Part shown: positions 24,803-34,239 of the stretch, one piece after another
Numbering within the stretch: the first letter of the stretch is position 1
Layout: each line of letters opens with the position of its first letter
From: JADJSS01 sp964490845
Lineage (GTDB): Bacteria; Bacteroidota; Bacteroidia; Chitinophagales; JADIYW01
Reading direction: 5' to 3'
Assembly (NCBI GenBank): GCA_964490845.1
Contig: CAZBED010000006.1
Span: forward strand, 96,536 to 160,535
Length of the DNA: 64,000 nt
The notes under the pieces: model-generated
What the model was told of the DNA's origin: nothing
Seen by the model: only the letters and a program-made list of their open reading frames with translations
The model's database searches: none
Program-made: the position numbers and the translations under genes

Positions 24803-26650
24803 TTAAAATTTTTGGATGCTTCTTTCTATCCAGTCATTATTGGTGCGCATTACTAATTTATAGCTTCCTCGGGCAATATCGCTGTAGTCCAGCGACTCTA
24901 TATGCAGGCCTTTTGACTGAGTGCCCGGACTGATTCGCCTGACCAGTTTTCCTGTTATATCATATAGCTCAAACGTAACAGCAGATGCCTGGAAAATATT
25001 ATATTGTAGGAAGATCTTGTCGATAAACGGATTGGGATAAGCGCTCACCATAACCATGTTTTTCGGATTACTATAAATACCGGTGCTGATATTCGTTCTT
25101 GGATCAAATGGCGCTAAATACTGTCTGATACCGCTGAAAGGGGATTCGGCAGTTGCTTTTTTCAGCCATCGTGTACCGGGCAGGGTATAAAAACCTGTCT
25201 CAAAACGATTCACCGTATCTATGCGGTCTATGCGGTTAACAGAAAAGAAATTTCCTTGTGCCTTAGTGTCAGTAAGGTCAAGTATACCAAACCCTTTCTT
25301 ATACAAGTCCACATATTTTATGTGGGGCAGGAGTGTTTTAATCAGGTCATAGACAGGGTCGAGAGGTACAGGGGAGGACTGTGTCGTGATACTTGTGCAG
25401 ACGAATTCCACACCCACCGAACCTGCTCCTGTTGCAGGATTATAGGTACTCGTTTTATAGGGCAGGTCCATAGCCCAGGCAGTATGTATATCCCCGGTCA
25501 GCACAATCACATTTTGAATATTGTTGTTCAGTATGATATCGTATAATTTTTTCCGGTCGGCAGTATACCCATCCCACTGGTCGCTGTTTAGCGTAATGCC
25601 GAAAGGCGTGAGTTGTCCCATCATTACCTGCTGTCCCAGAATTTTCCATGTTGCCGTAGAATGGATTAGTTCATTTTTCAGCCAGTCTAATTGCTCATCT
25701 CCGATAATATGCTTGGAGGTATCATCAGGGCTGTTGCTCTGTTTAGTGCGTGCATAAAGACGGGTGTCCAGCATGAAGATATCCGCCAGGTTGCCATAAC
25801 TGAACTTGCGGAAAATTTTATTCTCGTTGCCCGGTTCCGGCAAGCGTATGGGCATCCATTCATCATACGCTTGTTGTGCCGCGGCTTTACGGTCAGTCCA
25901 AAGCCCTTCTGTACCCGGTGTATGATTTCCTGCTCCATCTCTGTATGAGTTATTAGCCGATTCATGGTCGTCCCAAACAGTGATAAACGGAAATTGCTGA
26001 TGAAGACGCATCAGCATAGGGTCAAGTTTAATGGTGGAATACCGTAGTCGGTAATCTGCCAGACGTATAATTTCATGGTCAGGCAGCTGTTCACGTATCG
26101 TCCCCACTACTCCGTCCTTATATTCATAGATATAATCGCCTAAATGCAACACGGCGTCAATATCGTTGCGCTTCCTGATGGCTTCATAAGCATTGTAATA
26201 GCCCGCAGGATAATCCGCGCAGGAAACAAAGGCAAAGCGAAGCTGTCCGCTGCCGCCGACAGGTGCCGTCTTTGTGCGGCCTGTCAGGGAGTTTCTGCCG
26301 CCGGTAGAGAACTCATAAAAATACCATGTATTGGGTTGTAAACCGCCCACATCAATCTTTACTGTATAATCTTTGTTACTGTCTGTGGTGAATATTCCAT
26401 GTTCTATCACATTAGTAAATAAGGTATCTGTGGCCAGTTGCCAAGTACCATTCACAACGCTCGGTAGATCCGGCGTTACACGGGTCCATATAATCACCGC
26501 ATTCGTCGTCGGGTCACCGGACGCCACCCCGTGATAAAATGGTGCCAGAGATGAATCCAGTGCGGAACGATTGGTATAATCAGCAGGCTGAGCATACAAG
26601 GCTGTAATAGCTAGTATTGAAAAAATGAAAACAGGTAAAGATTTTTTCAT
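24803..26650 (-). CDS. PhoD-type alkaline phosphatase/phosphodiesterase with type IX secretion sorting domain
   Basis: The 615-residue protein has a signal peptide (about 1-20), the PhoD N-terminal domain (FYHGVASGDPTTNAVIIWTRV) and a metallophosphatase domain. That domain shows metal-ligand motifs HLGDYIYE, WDDHESANN and TGDIHTAWAM. The last 80 residues (SAYPNPF...YDITGKLVRR...GSYKLVM) form a type A T9SS sorting domain. It should release phosphate from organic phosphoesters at the cell surface or outside the cell. Length fits PhoD plus the sorting domain. Confidence 0.92.
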   Translation of the reverse strand: MKKSLPVFIFSILAITALYAQPADYTNRSALDSSLAPFYHGVASGDPTTNAVIIWTRVTPDLPSVVNGTWQLATDTLFTNVIEHGIFTTDSNKDYTVKIDVGGLQPNTWYFYEFSTGGRNSLTGRTKTAPVGGSGQLRFAFVSCADYPAGYYNAYEAIRKRNDIDAVLHLGDYIYEYKDGVVGTIREQLPDHEIIRLADYRLRYSTIKLDPMLMRLHQQFPFITVWDDHESANNSYRDGAGNHTPGTEGLWTDRKAAAQQAYDEWMPIRLPEPGNENKIFRKFSYGNLADIFMLDTRLYARTKQSNSPDDTSKHIIGDEQLDWLKNELIHSTATWKILGQQVMMGQLTPFGITLNSDQWDGYTADRKKLYDIILNNNIQNVIVLTGDIHTAWAMDLPYKTSTYNPATGAGSVGVEFVCTSITTQSSPVPLDPVYDLIKTLLPHIKYVDLYKKGFGILDLTDTKAQGNFFSVNRIDRIDTVNRFETGFYTLPGTRWLKKATAESPFSGIRQYLAPFDPRTNISTGIYSNPKNMVMVSAYPNPFIDKIFLQYNIFQASAVTFELYDITGKLVRRISPGTQSKGLHIESLDYSDIARGSYKLVMRTNNDWIERSIQKF

Positions 26651-26854
26651 TGGGATGCAATTGATGAGTAAAGAGCAGTTTACTTGTCTAAATTACACAA
26701 TATTTTAATACCATGAAGCTGAACGTACTGTAATATTACATCCATTGAACAGATGGAACTCAAAAAGGCGTGATTGTAGCAGCAGGAACCAGATGGGAAG
26801 TAAATAACAGATAATTGAAGAAGTAACAAGCAAAAAATAATAACCGGATAATAG

Positions 26855-28750
26855 CTAACTCTGTAACCCTTCCCATTCCTGCATCAGTTTTTCCAATGCC
26901 TTCTTTTCTGCACCTAATTGTTCTATAACAGTTGCATCGTATTTGCCATCTTCGGATAGTTGCTCTATCTTTTCTTCTATCTTTTTGATGTCAAATTCCT
27001 TGATGGAAATTTCTTCTTCGAGTTTGGAGATTTTATTTTTGAGTTGCTTGTCTTCTTTGTTGAATGTTGGTTTAATTTCTTCTCTTTTTGCAGGGCTATT
27101 TACCGTTGTTTGTGGACTCAGCTCCACTTCTCTGAAACTGGCTAATCGACGTTCTTCGAAGAAGTCGTTAACATCGCCTGCATGTTCTTTTACCACACCG
27201 TTATTGAATTCAAATACCTTGTTCGTCATGCCTACCAGAAAATCCCGGTCGTGTGATACCACAATCACTGTTCCCGGATATTTGGAAATGGCATCTTTTA
27301 ATACGTCTTTTGCACGAAGGTCTAAGTGATTGGTCGGCTCATCCAGAATCAGGACATTGCTCGGATTCAGTAATAAATGCGCCAGGCAGACACGTGCGCG
27401 TTCGCCTCCACTCAATACGGAAATTTTCTTGGTGGCGTCGTCACCGCTGAACATGAATGCGCCCAGAATATTCCGTACCTGTGCTCGAATTTCATTCGGC
27501 GCGGTATCTTCCATGTATTGCAGGATGGTCAGCTCCTTTGGCAATTGCTCCGCATGGTGCTGTGCAAAGAAGGCTATGTTTACATTATGCCCGACTGTTA
27601 ATTCTCCTGAAGAGTAATCTATTTCTTTCGCGATGATTTTCGCCATCGTTGTTTTACCCATTCCATTCTTGCCTATGAAAGCCACTTTGTCGCCGCGCTC
27701 TATTTCCAGATTGACATCATGAAAAACCTGTTTCTCGCCATAGCTCTTTGCCAGGTTCTTTGCCAATACGACCACTTTTCCGCTTTGCTGTCCCATCGGA
27801 AACTGAAAACGCATGGAGCGAACGTCGTCCTGCTCCACTTCCACGATATCCATCTTGTCCAGCTTCTTCACCAAGCTTTGTGCCATGCTCGCTTTGCTGG
27901 CTTTCGCCTTAAACCGTTCAATATTACGTTCAATCTGCTTGATCTGGTCCTGCTGGTTTTTGAAAGTCTGCAACTGCTTTTCCCGCCGTTCTTCTTTCAA
28001 AATGAGGTATTTGGAATAATTTGCTTTGTATTCATACATTTTGCCCAGCTCGAGCTCAATGGTTTTGTTACACACATTGTCGAGGAATGATTTATCGTGC
28101 GATACGAGTATAATTGCGCCTTCATATTTCTGAAAGAATTCCTCCAGCCAGATAATGGACTCGATGTCGAGGTGATTGGTAGGCTCATCGAGCATTAATA
28201 AATCAGGATTCTGTAATAACAGTTTAGCCAGTTCCAGCCGCATGGCCCAGCCACCGGAAAAGGTATGCGGTGATTTTTCGAAATCTTCCCGCTGGTATCC
28301 AAGCCCTAATAATACCAGTTCCGTTTTTTTATCCTTATCGTCAATATCCAGGTGCACCAAACGGTCATTGATATCACAGAAAAGTTGTGACAGGTTCATG
28401 TAGTCATCCGTATCGTAATCGGTGCGGGTTTCCAGCTGATGCTGTATTTTATCCAGTTCTTCCTGCAATACATTGATTTCTTTAAACGCCGTTTGTGCTT
28501 CCAGCCATACGGTTGGTTCATTCTGTCCCCGGATTTCCTGTTTCAGAAAACCTATGGTGTAGCCACCCGGTTTGGAAATGGTCCCTTCCTGCGGTGATAG
28601 TTCGCCGTTAATGGCTTTTAATAGTGTGGATTTGCCAACGCCATTGCGTCCTACCAATCCTATCCTGTCCCTTGGCTGGATGGTAAAGGTGACATTGTCG
28701 AATAAAATCCGGCTTCCGAAAATGATAGAAAGGTTAGAGGCTTGTAACAT
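26855..28750 (-). CDS. ABC-F family ATPase
   Basis: The 631-residue protein has two ABC domains and no membrane segment. Walker A motifs are GRNGVGKST (about residue 35) and GKNGMGKTT (about 355). The signatures are FSGGWAMRL and LSGGERARV. The interdomain linker is rich in Arg/Lys, and a C-terminal coiled coil (about 555-631) resembles that of Uup. ABC-F proteins bind the ribosomal E site and rescue or modulate translation; the Uup branch may also act on DNA. It appears to be transcribed alone. The C-terminal coiled coil leans towards Uup. Confidence 0.92.
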   Translation of the reverse strand: MLQASNLSIIFGSRILFDNVTFTIQPRDRIGLVGRNGVGKSTLLKAINGELSPQEGTISKPGGYTIGFLKQEIRGQNEPTVWLEAQTAFKEINVLQEELDKIQHQLETRTDYDTDDYMNLSQLFCDINDRLVHLDIDDKDKKTELVLLGLGYQREDFEKSPHTFSGGWAMRLELAKLLLQNPDLLMLDEPTNHLDIESIIWLEEFFQKYEGAIILVSHDKSFLDNVCNKTIELELGKMYEYKANYSKYLILKEERREKQLQTFKNQQDQIKQIERNIERFKAKASKASMAQSLVKKLDKMDIVEVEQDDVRSMRFQFPMGQQSGKVVVLAKNLAKSYGEKQVFHDVNLEIERGDKVAFIGKNGMGKTTMAKIIAKEIDYSSGELTVGHNVNIAFFAQHHAEQLPKELTILQYMEDTAPNEIRAQVRNILGAFMFSGDDATKKISVLSGGERARVCLAHLLLNPSNVLILDEPTNHLDLRAKDVLKDAISKYPGTVIVVSHDRDFLVGMTNKVFEFNNGVVKEHAGDVNDFFEERRLASFREVELSPQTTVNSPAKREEIKPTFNKEDKQLKNKISKLEEEISIKEFDIKKIEEKIEQLSEDGKYDATVIEQLGAEKKALEKLMQEWEGLQS

Positions 28751-28911
28751 GCCGCAAAATTACTTTTTTTAAAGATAAGTTTTGCAGCCACAAATGTAGA
28801 TACTATTAATAAACTATTAATAGGCAATATATTACATGTCGTCTATCACCAAATTGTGTACGGTATAAAATGCGAATTAACCATGAACGTAAAGCTGTTT
28901 AATGCTTATGT

Positions 28912-29532
28912 TTATTCAGCTAGCAGCTCATTGATTTTCTCTAAGCTTTCCGTTGGTTCCATCGCTAATCCCACTTGCTGATGGACGATATTTCCTTTAC
29001 CGTTGATGATGTGTATGATATTGGAATGGTCAAATGTACCGTCATCATTTTTCTTTATACGCACATTTAATACATTGCTTATTTCCAGTACATCCGATTC
29101 GCTGCCGGTTAATAGTATCCATCGTTTCAAATCCAGCTGATGTTCGTTTGCAAATCCGGTTAGTTGTTCAGGCGTATCACGTTCCGGGTCCATAGAAATA
29201 AGTAAAAAGATTACTTCCTTTAGTTTATCTGCAGGTATTACCTTCTCAATACGTTGTAAATCAGCCGTAATTCTTGGGCAGGCACCCTGACAGTTTGTAA
29301 ATATCATGGCCGCCACAATTACTTTTGATTGGATATCCTTTAATAGGAGCGTTTTGTTGTCTTGGGTAGTCCAGGCAGAACTAATGTCATGCAAAGTGAC
29401 ATCGCCATTGTAGGTGGATGATGCGGACGACTCCGGTTTTTTGCAGCATTCTTTCTTTTCTTCAGTCTTATTGTTTTTGCAGGCCGCAAAAAGTAAAATG
29501 CACAAGCCAAGGTATAAGAATTTATTTTTCAT
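28912..29532 (-). CDS. Sco1/SenC family copper chaperone (lipoprotein)
   Basis: About 206 residues. The N-terminus LLFAACKNN is a lipobox. The thioredoxin-like domain carries the Sco copper motif C-x3-C-P (TNCQGACPR, about residues 85-93) and the distal copper-binding His in GTFDHSNI. Sco proteins deliver copper or keep thiols reduced for CuA assembly. As the last gene after nirK and nirV here, a role in copper loading of NirK is plausible. The start is taken at the ATG three codons inside the longest frame, giving MKNKFLYLG. An extra CC pair lies near residue 30. Confidence 0.88.
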   Translation of the reverse strand: MKNKFLYLGLCILLFAACKNNKTEEKKECCKKPESSASSTYNGDVTLHDISSAWTTQDNKTLLLKDIQSKVIVAAMIFTNCQGACPRITADLQRIEKVIPADKLKEVIFLLISMDPERDTPEQLTGFANEHQLDLKRWILLTGSESDVLEISNVLNVRIKKNDDGTFDHSNIIHIINGKGNIVHQQVGLAMEPTESLEKINELLAE

Positions 29533-29554
29533 GGTATCCATTTTTTAGAATTAA

Positions 29555-30328
29555 TTATTTAGCGGTCTTCACACACCGGAATCCTACATTTTGAATATTG
29601 TAACTGGCTTTTAAGCTGGAACGCATCGCATAGCGCATGAAAGCGGCATAATTCCCGGGTGTTTTCGAGCCTTTGGAGCCGGCTCCGCAAAATTCATTTT
29701 TATCCAGATTGTTCCCGTCCCTGGAGTCTTTCGTGGCTAACGCGGAAATGAAATCCAGATTCCATTCCCAAACCAGTCCGTGCATATCGTATATGCCATA
29801 AACATTCCTGAAACCTTTTCCAACATTCGCTAAAGCGGATGTGGTGGGCTTGCCGTACCAATCCAGTATCTTTTGGTAAAATCCATTGTCTTTGGAGGCA
29901 TTTTTTTTTGTCTCATTTGCCAGCGCCACATATTCCCATTCATTGACGGTTGGAAGCCGTTTCCCCTGACATTCACAATATTTTTTTGCGGCAAACCATG
30001 AAACATTCACCACTGGGCTCTTTTTTATCGCTGTTGAATCTTTGCCGATCTTGTCTTTATACTGCCAGTGCTGCAGGTATTTCCTGTCTGCAAAAATGGC
30101 TTTGACATTCCCTTTCTGCCATTCCGGATATTGCGCCACAAATTTTTCAAAGTCCGCGTTCGTAACCGGAAAGATATCCATATAAAATGCCTTCACCTTC
30201 ACTTTGCCTGAATCCAAAGAATAGAGCGGCACATACGTGCCGCTCTCAATGTAAACCATGTTTTTAGGAACTTGTCCCAATGACAAAATGAAAAGACCAG
30301 ATAAACATATTGCAATTACTATTCTCAT
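29555..30328 (-). CDS. nirV: NirV-like formylglycine-generating-enzyme family protein
   Basis: The 257-residue protein has a signal peptide (about 1-19) and an FGE-sulfatase domain, ending with the family-typical VGFRCVK. The active-site Cys pair of true formylglycine-generating enzymes is not evident by eye. Proteins of this type next to nirK are called NirV and are thought to help NirK maturation, but their action is unproven. Its start codon overlaps the nirK stop by one base (TAATG), so the two are translationally coupled. The gene symbol rests on this context. Confidence 0.75.
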   Translation of the reverse strand: MRIVIAICLSGLFILSLGQVPKNMVYIESGTYVPLYSLDSGKVKVKAFYMDIFPVTNADFEKFVAQYPEWQKGNVKAIFADRKYLQHWQYKDKIGKDSTAIKKSPVVNVSWFAAKKYCECQGKRLPTVNEWEYVALANETKKNASKDNGFYQKILDWYGKPTTSALANVGKGFRNVYGIYDMHGLVWEWNLDFISALATKDSRDGNNLDKNEFCGAGSKGSKTPGNYAAFMRYAMRSSLKASYNIQNVGFRCVKTAK

Positions 30329-31815
30329 TATTTAGCTGCTGATGGTGCGCCTGTTTTTCGTATTGCAGAAACCTGAGCAGGAGTAATCTCTCCGCCGCCG
30401 TTTCCTAAGTTATTCATGACAAATGTAACAACATTTGCCACTTCCTCATCACCCAAAGTCTGAGTTGGCATCACACCATTATAAACTTTACCATTTACAG
30501 TGATACTGCCGGATAAACCATGAGTAATGGCACTAGCCACTTTAGACGGATTACCTTTGAAATAATCAGAGCCGGCCAATGGAGGGAAGGCACCCGGTAT
30601 GCCTTTTCCGTCTGCCTGGTGACAAGCCTGACAGACAGAAGCATAGATGCTTTTTCCTGCAGCTATTCGTTCATCTTTAGTGAGTTGTTTTGCAGGGGCT
30701 TTTGCTTCCTGAGGCATATTTTGTATGGCACCGCCTTCACTTTGATAAATTCTATCATCGAGTTGTCCCGAATAGATTGCTTTATTTTCTTTTCCCTCTA
30801 CCTTTAAAATGCCCAATGTTCCTTTATTGAAAGTTCGGAAGATGGAGTGGTCAACTAAAATAAAATTGCCAGGAATTTCACATCTGAATTCAGTTATCGC
30901 AGAACCACCGGCAGGAATCAGCGTGGTTTGTAAATTATGATTGATTAATTCACCCCCTTCCACATACACATTATCAAATATTTCACCAATGACGTGGAAA
31001 CTGGATACTAGATTGGGACCACCATTACCTACGAATAAACGTACTTTATCTCCTGCTGTTGCTTTCATCGCATTGTCACCAGTTAACGAACCTACTTTAC
31101 CATTGAATAAGACATAATCAGGTGTTTCCGTTAATGCTTTGGACATGTCAAAAGGTTGTAATCCTGATTCGCCGTAAGCACCTTTGGTATAAAAATCACC
31201 CTGACATACATAGAATTCTTTATCAACTTTCGGCAATCCTTCTTTTGGTTCTACTAAAATTAAACCATACATACCATTTGCAATATGCATACCAACCGGA
31301 GCGGTAGCACAGTGGTATATAAACAATCCTTTGTTGATGGCCGTGAATGAAAATACTGTTTCATGTCCTGGAGGGGTGAACGTGGAAGATGCTCCTCCAC
31401 CCTGACCTGTTACTGCATGCAGGTCTATATTATGCGGTAACTTGTTGTCCGGATGATTCTTTAAGTGGAATTCAACTAAGTCGCCTTCGCGTACACGTAT
31501 GAACTTACCGGGGACTGTGCCGCCAAATGTCCAAAATGTGTATTTGACACCTTCCATGATCTCCATTTCCTTTTCGATGACTTCCAGTTCTACGATTACT
31601 TTGGTTGCATGTTTACGGGTAATGGCGGGAGGTACCATAGGGGGATCGGTTAAGACGGCCTTTTCCTCACCCACTATCTTTTCTGTTGGTTCTGCCGACC
31701 AAACACTTTTATTGTCATTGGTGCCGGCTTGTTTACAGGATGTAAACAGTAATGGAATAAAAAGTAAAAGCAGGCAATGATGCAATACTTTTAAAAATTG
31801 ATTTTCCGTTTTCAT
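30328..31815 (-). CDS. nirK: Copper nitrite reductase NirK fused to cytochrome c
   Basis: The 495-residue protein reduces nitrite to nitric oxide in the periplasm. The lipobox-like LLFTSC suggests a lipid anchor. The two cupredoxin domains carry the Cu ligands: PHNIDLHA (type 1 His, type 2 Asp-His), IYHC (type 2 His, type 1 Cys), MHIANGM (type 1 His and Met) and SFHVIGE (type 2 His). A C-terminal class I cytochrome c domain (about 385-475) has CQACH heme binding and a later Met ligand. The fused heme domain probably accepts electrons for the type 1 copper. The gene is the second in a four-gene minus-strand operon and overlaps nirV by one base. Confidence 0.94.
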   Translation of the reverse strand: MKTENQFLKVLHHCLLLLFIPLLFTSCKQAGTNDNKSVWSAEPTEKIVGEEKAVLTDPPMVPPAITRKHATKVIVELEVIEKEMEIMEGVKYTFWTFGGTVPGKFIRVREGDLVEFHLKNHPDNKLPHNIDLHAVTGQGGGASSTFTPPGHETVFSFTAINKGLFIYHCATAPVGMHIANGMYGLILVEPKEGLPKVDKEFYVCQGDFYTKGAYGESGLQPFDMSKALTETPDYVLFNGKVGSLTGDNAMKATAGDKVRLFVGNGGPNLVSSFHVIGEIFDNVYVEGGELINHNLQTTLIPAGGSAITEFRCEIPGNFILVDHSIFRTFNKGTLGILKVEGKENKAIYSGQLDDRIYQSEGGAIQNMPQEAKAPAKQLTKDERIAAGKSIYASVCQACHQADGKGIPGAFPPLAGSDYFKGNPSKVASAITHGLSGSITVNGKVYNGVMPTQTLGDEEVANVVTFVMNNLGNGGGEITPAQVSAIRKTGAPSAAK

Positions 31816-31846
31816 AAGATTGATTTTAGAAATTAAGAATGATGTA

Positions 31847-33139
31847 TTATTTAGTTTCAGGATTTTTTTCGTATTTGAATAAGGATGGTTTTAACGTCAC
31901 CATGACAAAACTCCAGCCGTTGTAGGCTTTCCGGCTGCCTCCTTTTATCGCTTCCATAGAAGGTGTCGCAATCATGAAGGAGTAACCGGCATTGATGGTC
32001 AGAAAATCCAATGGCTTGTAGGAGCCATACACATCCATCTCAAAACCCAGCGGCAGTTTCAGGTACTTACCCGGATTTGCCACATCCGCGACTTTATTTC
32101 CCAGAAAGAAATAGTGTGCGTCAAAGCCCAGCATTCCTCTTGGTTTAGGTTTATAGTTCAGTCGAACATATAAATCCTGAAGGCCGCCTGTTTTGGTGTC
32201 TGCCGGCAGATCCAGGAAATAATCCATGTGGCCGTAAAATTTGTGATTGGTGGCATAAAGGGTATTGAATGCATGGTATTTGGTATCTCCGCTCTTGGAG
32301 GCGTTGTTTCCGGAAGCGTAATCATAGCCTATTCCCGCATTGATTTTTGCGGATGTATATTCCCCGTACAGCGATGCAAAATAAGCCAGTATCACCTGTT
32401 TGCTGATCGTTTTACCTGTTTGTACATAGGCTGATACATTTCCGTTGAAATGATTGTATTTAAAGGAGGCGTAAGGGCCACCAGTAAAGCGGAAATACGT
32501 TACCGGAATGCTGTCTTTGCTTGGTATTCCGTCGGCAATGGCATAAAGAGAGATAGAGGCGCGGCCGCTATCCATTTTCTGGTTAAACCAGCCATAAACC
32601 AGTGCTTTGTAATTGTTCAGTTTGTATACGGTTCCCACCAGTTGTTCGCTGGGCTGATTAAAACTGCCTCCGACATGCAGTGTTGAGTTCTTCTTCTGGA
32701 TTTTAACCACCACGGCATCGTGGCTTCTGCCCACTTGTGCCCAATCAAGGTTGCCTAACAAACGATGGTCTTCATACACCAGTTCCTGCCTTCCCAACTT
32801 TACGGAGGCGATATCCTTAATATTAAATTCAGCCCATCCTTCGTGCAGGCCAAAACTACCATAGTTTTTCACCTGTTCTTCATTGCCCCATACCCGGTAA
32901 TCCTGAAGAGTAACATAAAATTTTACAAACTTATAGGAGTACATCGTACTTAGCCGGACTCTTTCCGATATAAAAAAAGCGCTTTTGCTCTTTAATGGAG
33001 CCAGATTCCGGTATCCGTGCCGTTGTTCCATCCGCGGACGAAATTCACCGCTTAATTCAAATTTATGCTGTGCATGTAAAGGAAAACTGAGAGCCACCAT
33101 ACAAAGTAGGACGGCACTCTTTATTGATTGGTAATACAT
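31847..33139 (-). CDS. Alginate-export-type outer-membrane beta-barrel protein
   Basis: The 430-residue protein has a signal peptide (about 1-23, ending PLHAQ) and a barrel rich in aromatic beta-strands. The start (FELSGEFRPRMEQRHGYRN) and the WAEFNIKDIASVKLGRQELVYEDHRLLGNLDWAQVGRSHDA region fit the alginate_exp family. Such channels are frequently found next to denitrification and respiratory genes, so in this operon it may pass nitrite or other anions; that is inferred. It ends 31 bases before nirK starts. The first gene of the operon lies opposite the Rrf2 regulator. Confidence 0.8.
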   Translation of the reverse strand: MYYQSIKSAVLLCMVALSFPLHAQHKFELSGEFRPRMEQRHGYRNLAPLKSKSAFFISERVRLSTMYSYKFVKFYVTLQDYRVWGNEEQVKNYGSFGLHEGWAEFNIKDIASVKLGRQELVYEDHRLLGNLDWAQVGRSHDAVVVKIQKKNSTLHVGGSFNQPSEQLVGTVYKLNNYKALVYGWFNQKMDSGRASISLYAIADGIPSKDSIPVTYFRFTGGPYASFKYNHFNGNVSAYVQTGKTISKQVILAYFASLYGEYTSAKINAGIGYDYASGNNASKSGDTKYHAFNTLYATNHKFYGHMDYFLDLPADTKTGGLQDLYVRLNYKPKPRGMLGFDAHYFFLGNKVADVANPGKYLKLPLGFEMDVYGSYKPLDFLTINAGYSFMIATPSMEAIKGGSRKAYNGWSFVMVTLKPSLFKYEKNPETK

Positions 33140-33205
33140 AAGATTAATTTAAAATATAAAAAGATATTTATATCCTAAAATTAAAATTCATTTTCTCCTG
33201 AGTAA

Positions 33206-33241
33206 ATGACAAAAAGCATATTTCAAACTGATATTTGTCAT
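33206..33241. promoter_or_regulatory. Inverted repeat between the nirK operon and the Rrf2 gene (candidate operator)
   Basis: ATGACAAA (33206-33213) and TTTGTCAT (33234-33241) are perfect inverted 8-mers in the 160-base divergent spacer. Between them lies GCATATTT...GATATTTG, vaguely like NsrR half-sites. It is a reasonable operator for the Rrf2/NsrR-like protein or an FNR-type regulator; the assignment is inferred. Confidence 0.5.
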
Positions 33242-33299
33242 ATTTTTTACGCGTAGAAGTATAATTTTATTAATTTTACCCACTAAGTAGAATCCAGAT

Positions 33300-33728
33300 A
33301 TGTTGTTTTCCAAGAGTTGTGAATATGCGTTACGTGCCGTAATTTATGTTTGTCAGAAAAGCAGTGACAACGTGAATATTGGCGTGAAAGAGATTGCGAG
33401 AGCAATTGAGTCTCCCGAACCGTTTACCGCAAAGATTTTACAACAATTGGCCAGAAAAAGAATTATTGCATCCATAAAGGGTCCAAATGGAGGGTTTTAT
33501 ATTGACCACAAACAGCCGCCGGTTTCTATTTATCAGGTAGTGGAAGCTATTGACGGTTCAGATTTCTTTGAAAGATGTGTGCTGGGTTTGAAGGATTGTT
33601 CTGAAAAGAAGCCCTGTCCTATGCATCAGCATTTTAAAAAACATAGAGAAGAATTAACTTTCATCTTTAAGAAGAAAACAATCCACGATTTGATTATAGG
33701 TCAAAAAGGTAAAATTAACCTGAAATAA
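33300..33728 (+). CDS. Rrf2 family regulator, NsrR-like
   Basis: The 142-residue protein has the Rrf2 winged helix at the start (MLFSKSCEYALRAVIYVC, then ILQQLARKRIIASIKGPNGGFYI). Three Cys in RCVLGLKDCSEKKPCPM (C-x6-C-x5-C) match the Fe-S-ligating region of NsrR/IscR-type proteins. The divergent position to the nirK operon suggests that it senses nitric oxide and derepresses nirK. NsrR, IscR and RsrR cannot be separated by eye, and the context favours NsrR. Confidence 0.85.
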   Translation: MLFSKSCEYALRAVIYVCQKSSDNVNIGVKEIARAIESPEPFTAKILQQLARKRIIASIKGPNGGFYIDHKQPPVSIYQVVEAIDGSDFFERCVLGLKDCSEKKPCPMHQHFKKHREELTFIFKKKTIHDLIIGQKGKINLK

Positions 33729-33774
33729 TCCCTTGCTGAAAGTGTCATTCAAAATAGATGGAATTCATAAGCCA

Positions 33775-34122
33775 TCAGGAAGATTTACTTTCTTCCCATG
33801 CTCTGGTTTTATCGGCCAGATCCATACAGAATTTTTTGATATCCTCCTGTACAAAAGGATTTTGCGTCGCACGGTGGTAAGTATCGCCCAGACTTAGTAA
33901 TAACTGAAAGAAGTGAGTGTGCATTTCATCTACCTGCATGTCTTTAGTCCAGAGGTCGAAACGCATGGTGTTTTTCTCATTGCCGTCCCACATACCCACC
34001 ATCATGCTTTTACACTCATCTCCATCGCCTTGCGGGCCGTCTGTCGCCGTCCAGGTGATTTTGTCCGGCAGGTTCTGGTCATCCAGCGTTATCTTAAATT
34101 TTATTTCCGTTTCTCTTGACAT
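33775..34122 (-). CDS. gldC: Gliding motility protein GldC
   Basis: The 115-residue cytoplasmic protein matches GldC along its length: TEIKFKITLDDQNLPDKITW at the start, TMRFDLWTKDMQVDEM in the middle and a C-terminal helix with FCMDLADK. GldC is found with Bacteroidota gliding motility/type IX secretion but is not part of the minimal secretion machine. GldB is not adjacent. The gene converges with the Rrf2 gene. Confidence 0.9.
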   Translation of the reverse strand: MSRETEIKFKITLDDQNLPDKITWTATDGPQGDGDECKSMMVGMWDGNEKNTMRFDLWTKDMQVDEMHTHFFQLLLSLGDTYHRATQNPFVQEDIKKFCMDLADKTRAWEESKSS

Positions 34123-34239
34123 GTCAACAATTGAAATGCAAATATACGCATCTGCTTTTAAACCTCATTTTATGTAAATGCTACGTCTTATTCTTGACCT
34201 GTGTCAAGAATTTACAAGATACATAAACTTAACTTGCGT

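Noticed and set aside
29555..30328. Active formylglycine-generating enzyme for a sulfatase
   Set aside because: No sulfatase gene is nearby and the catalytic Cys pair is not evident; its place after nirK fits NirV better.
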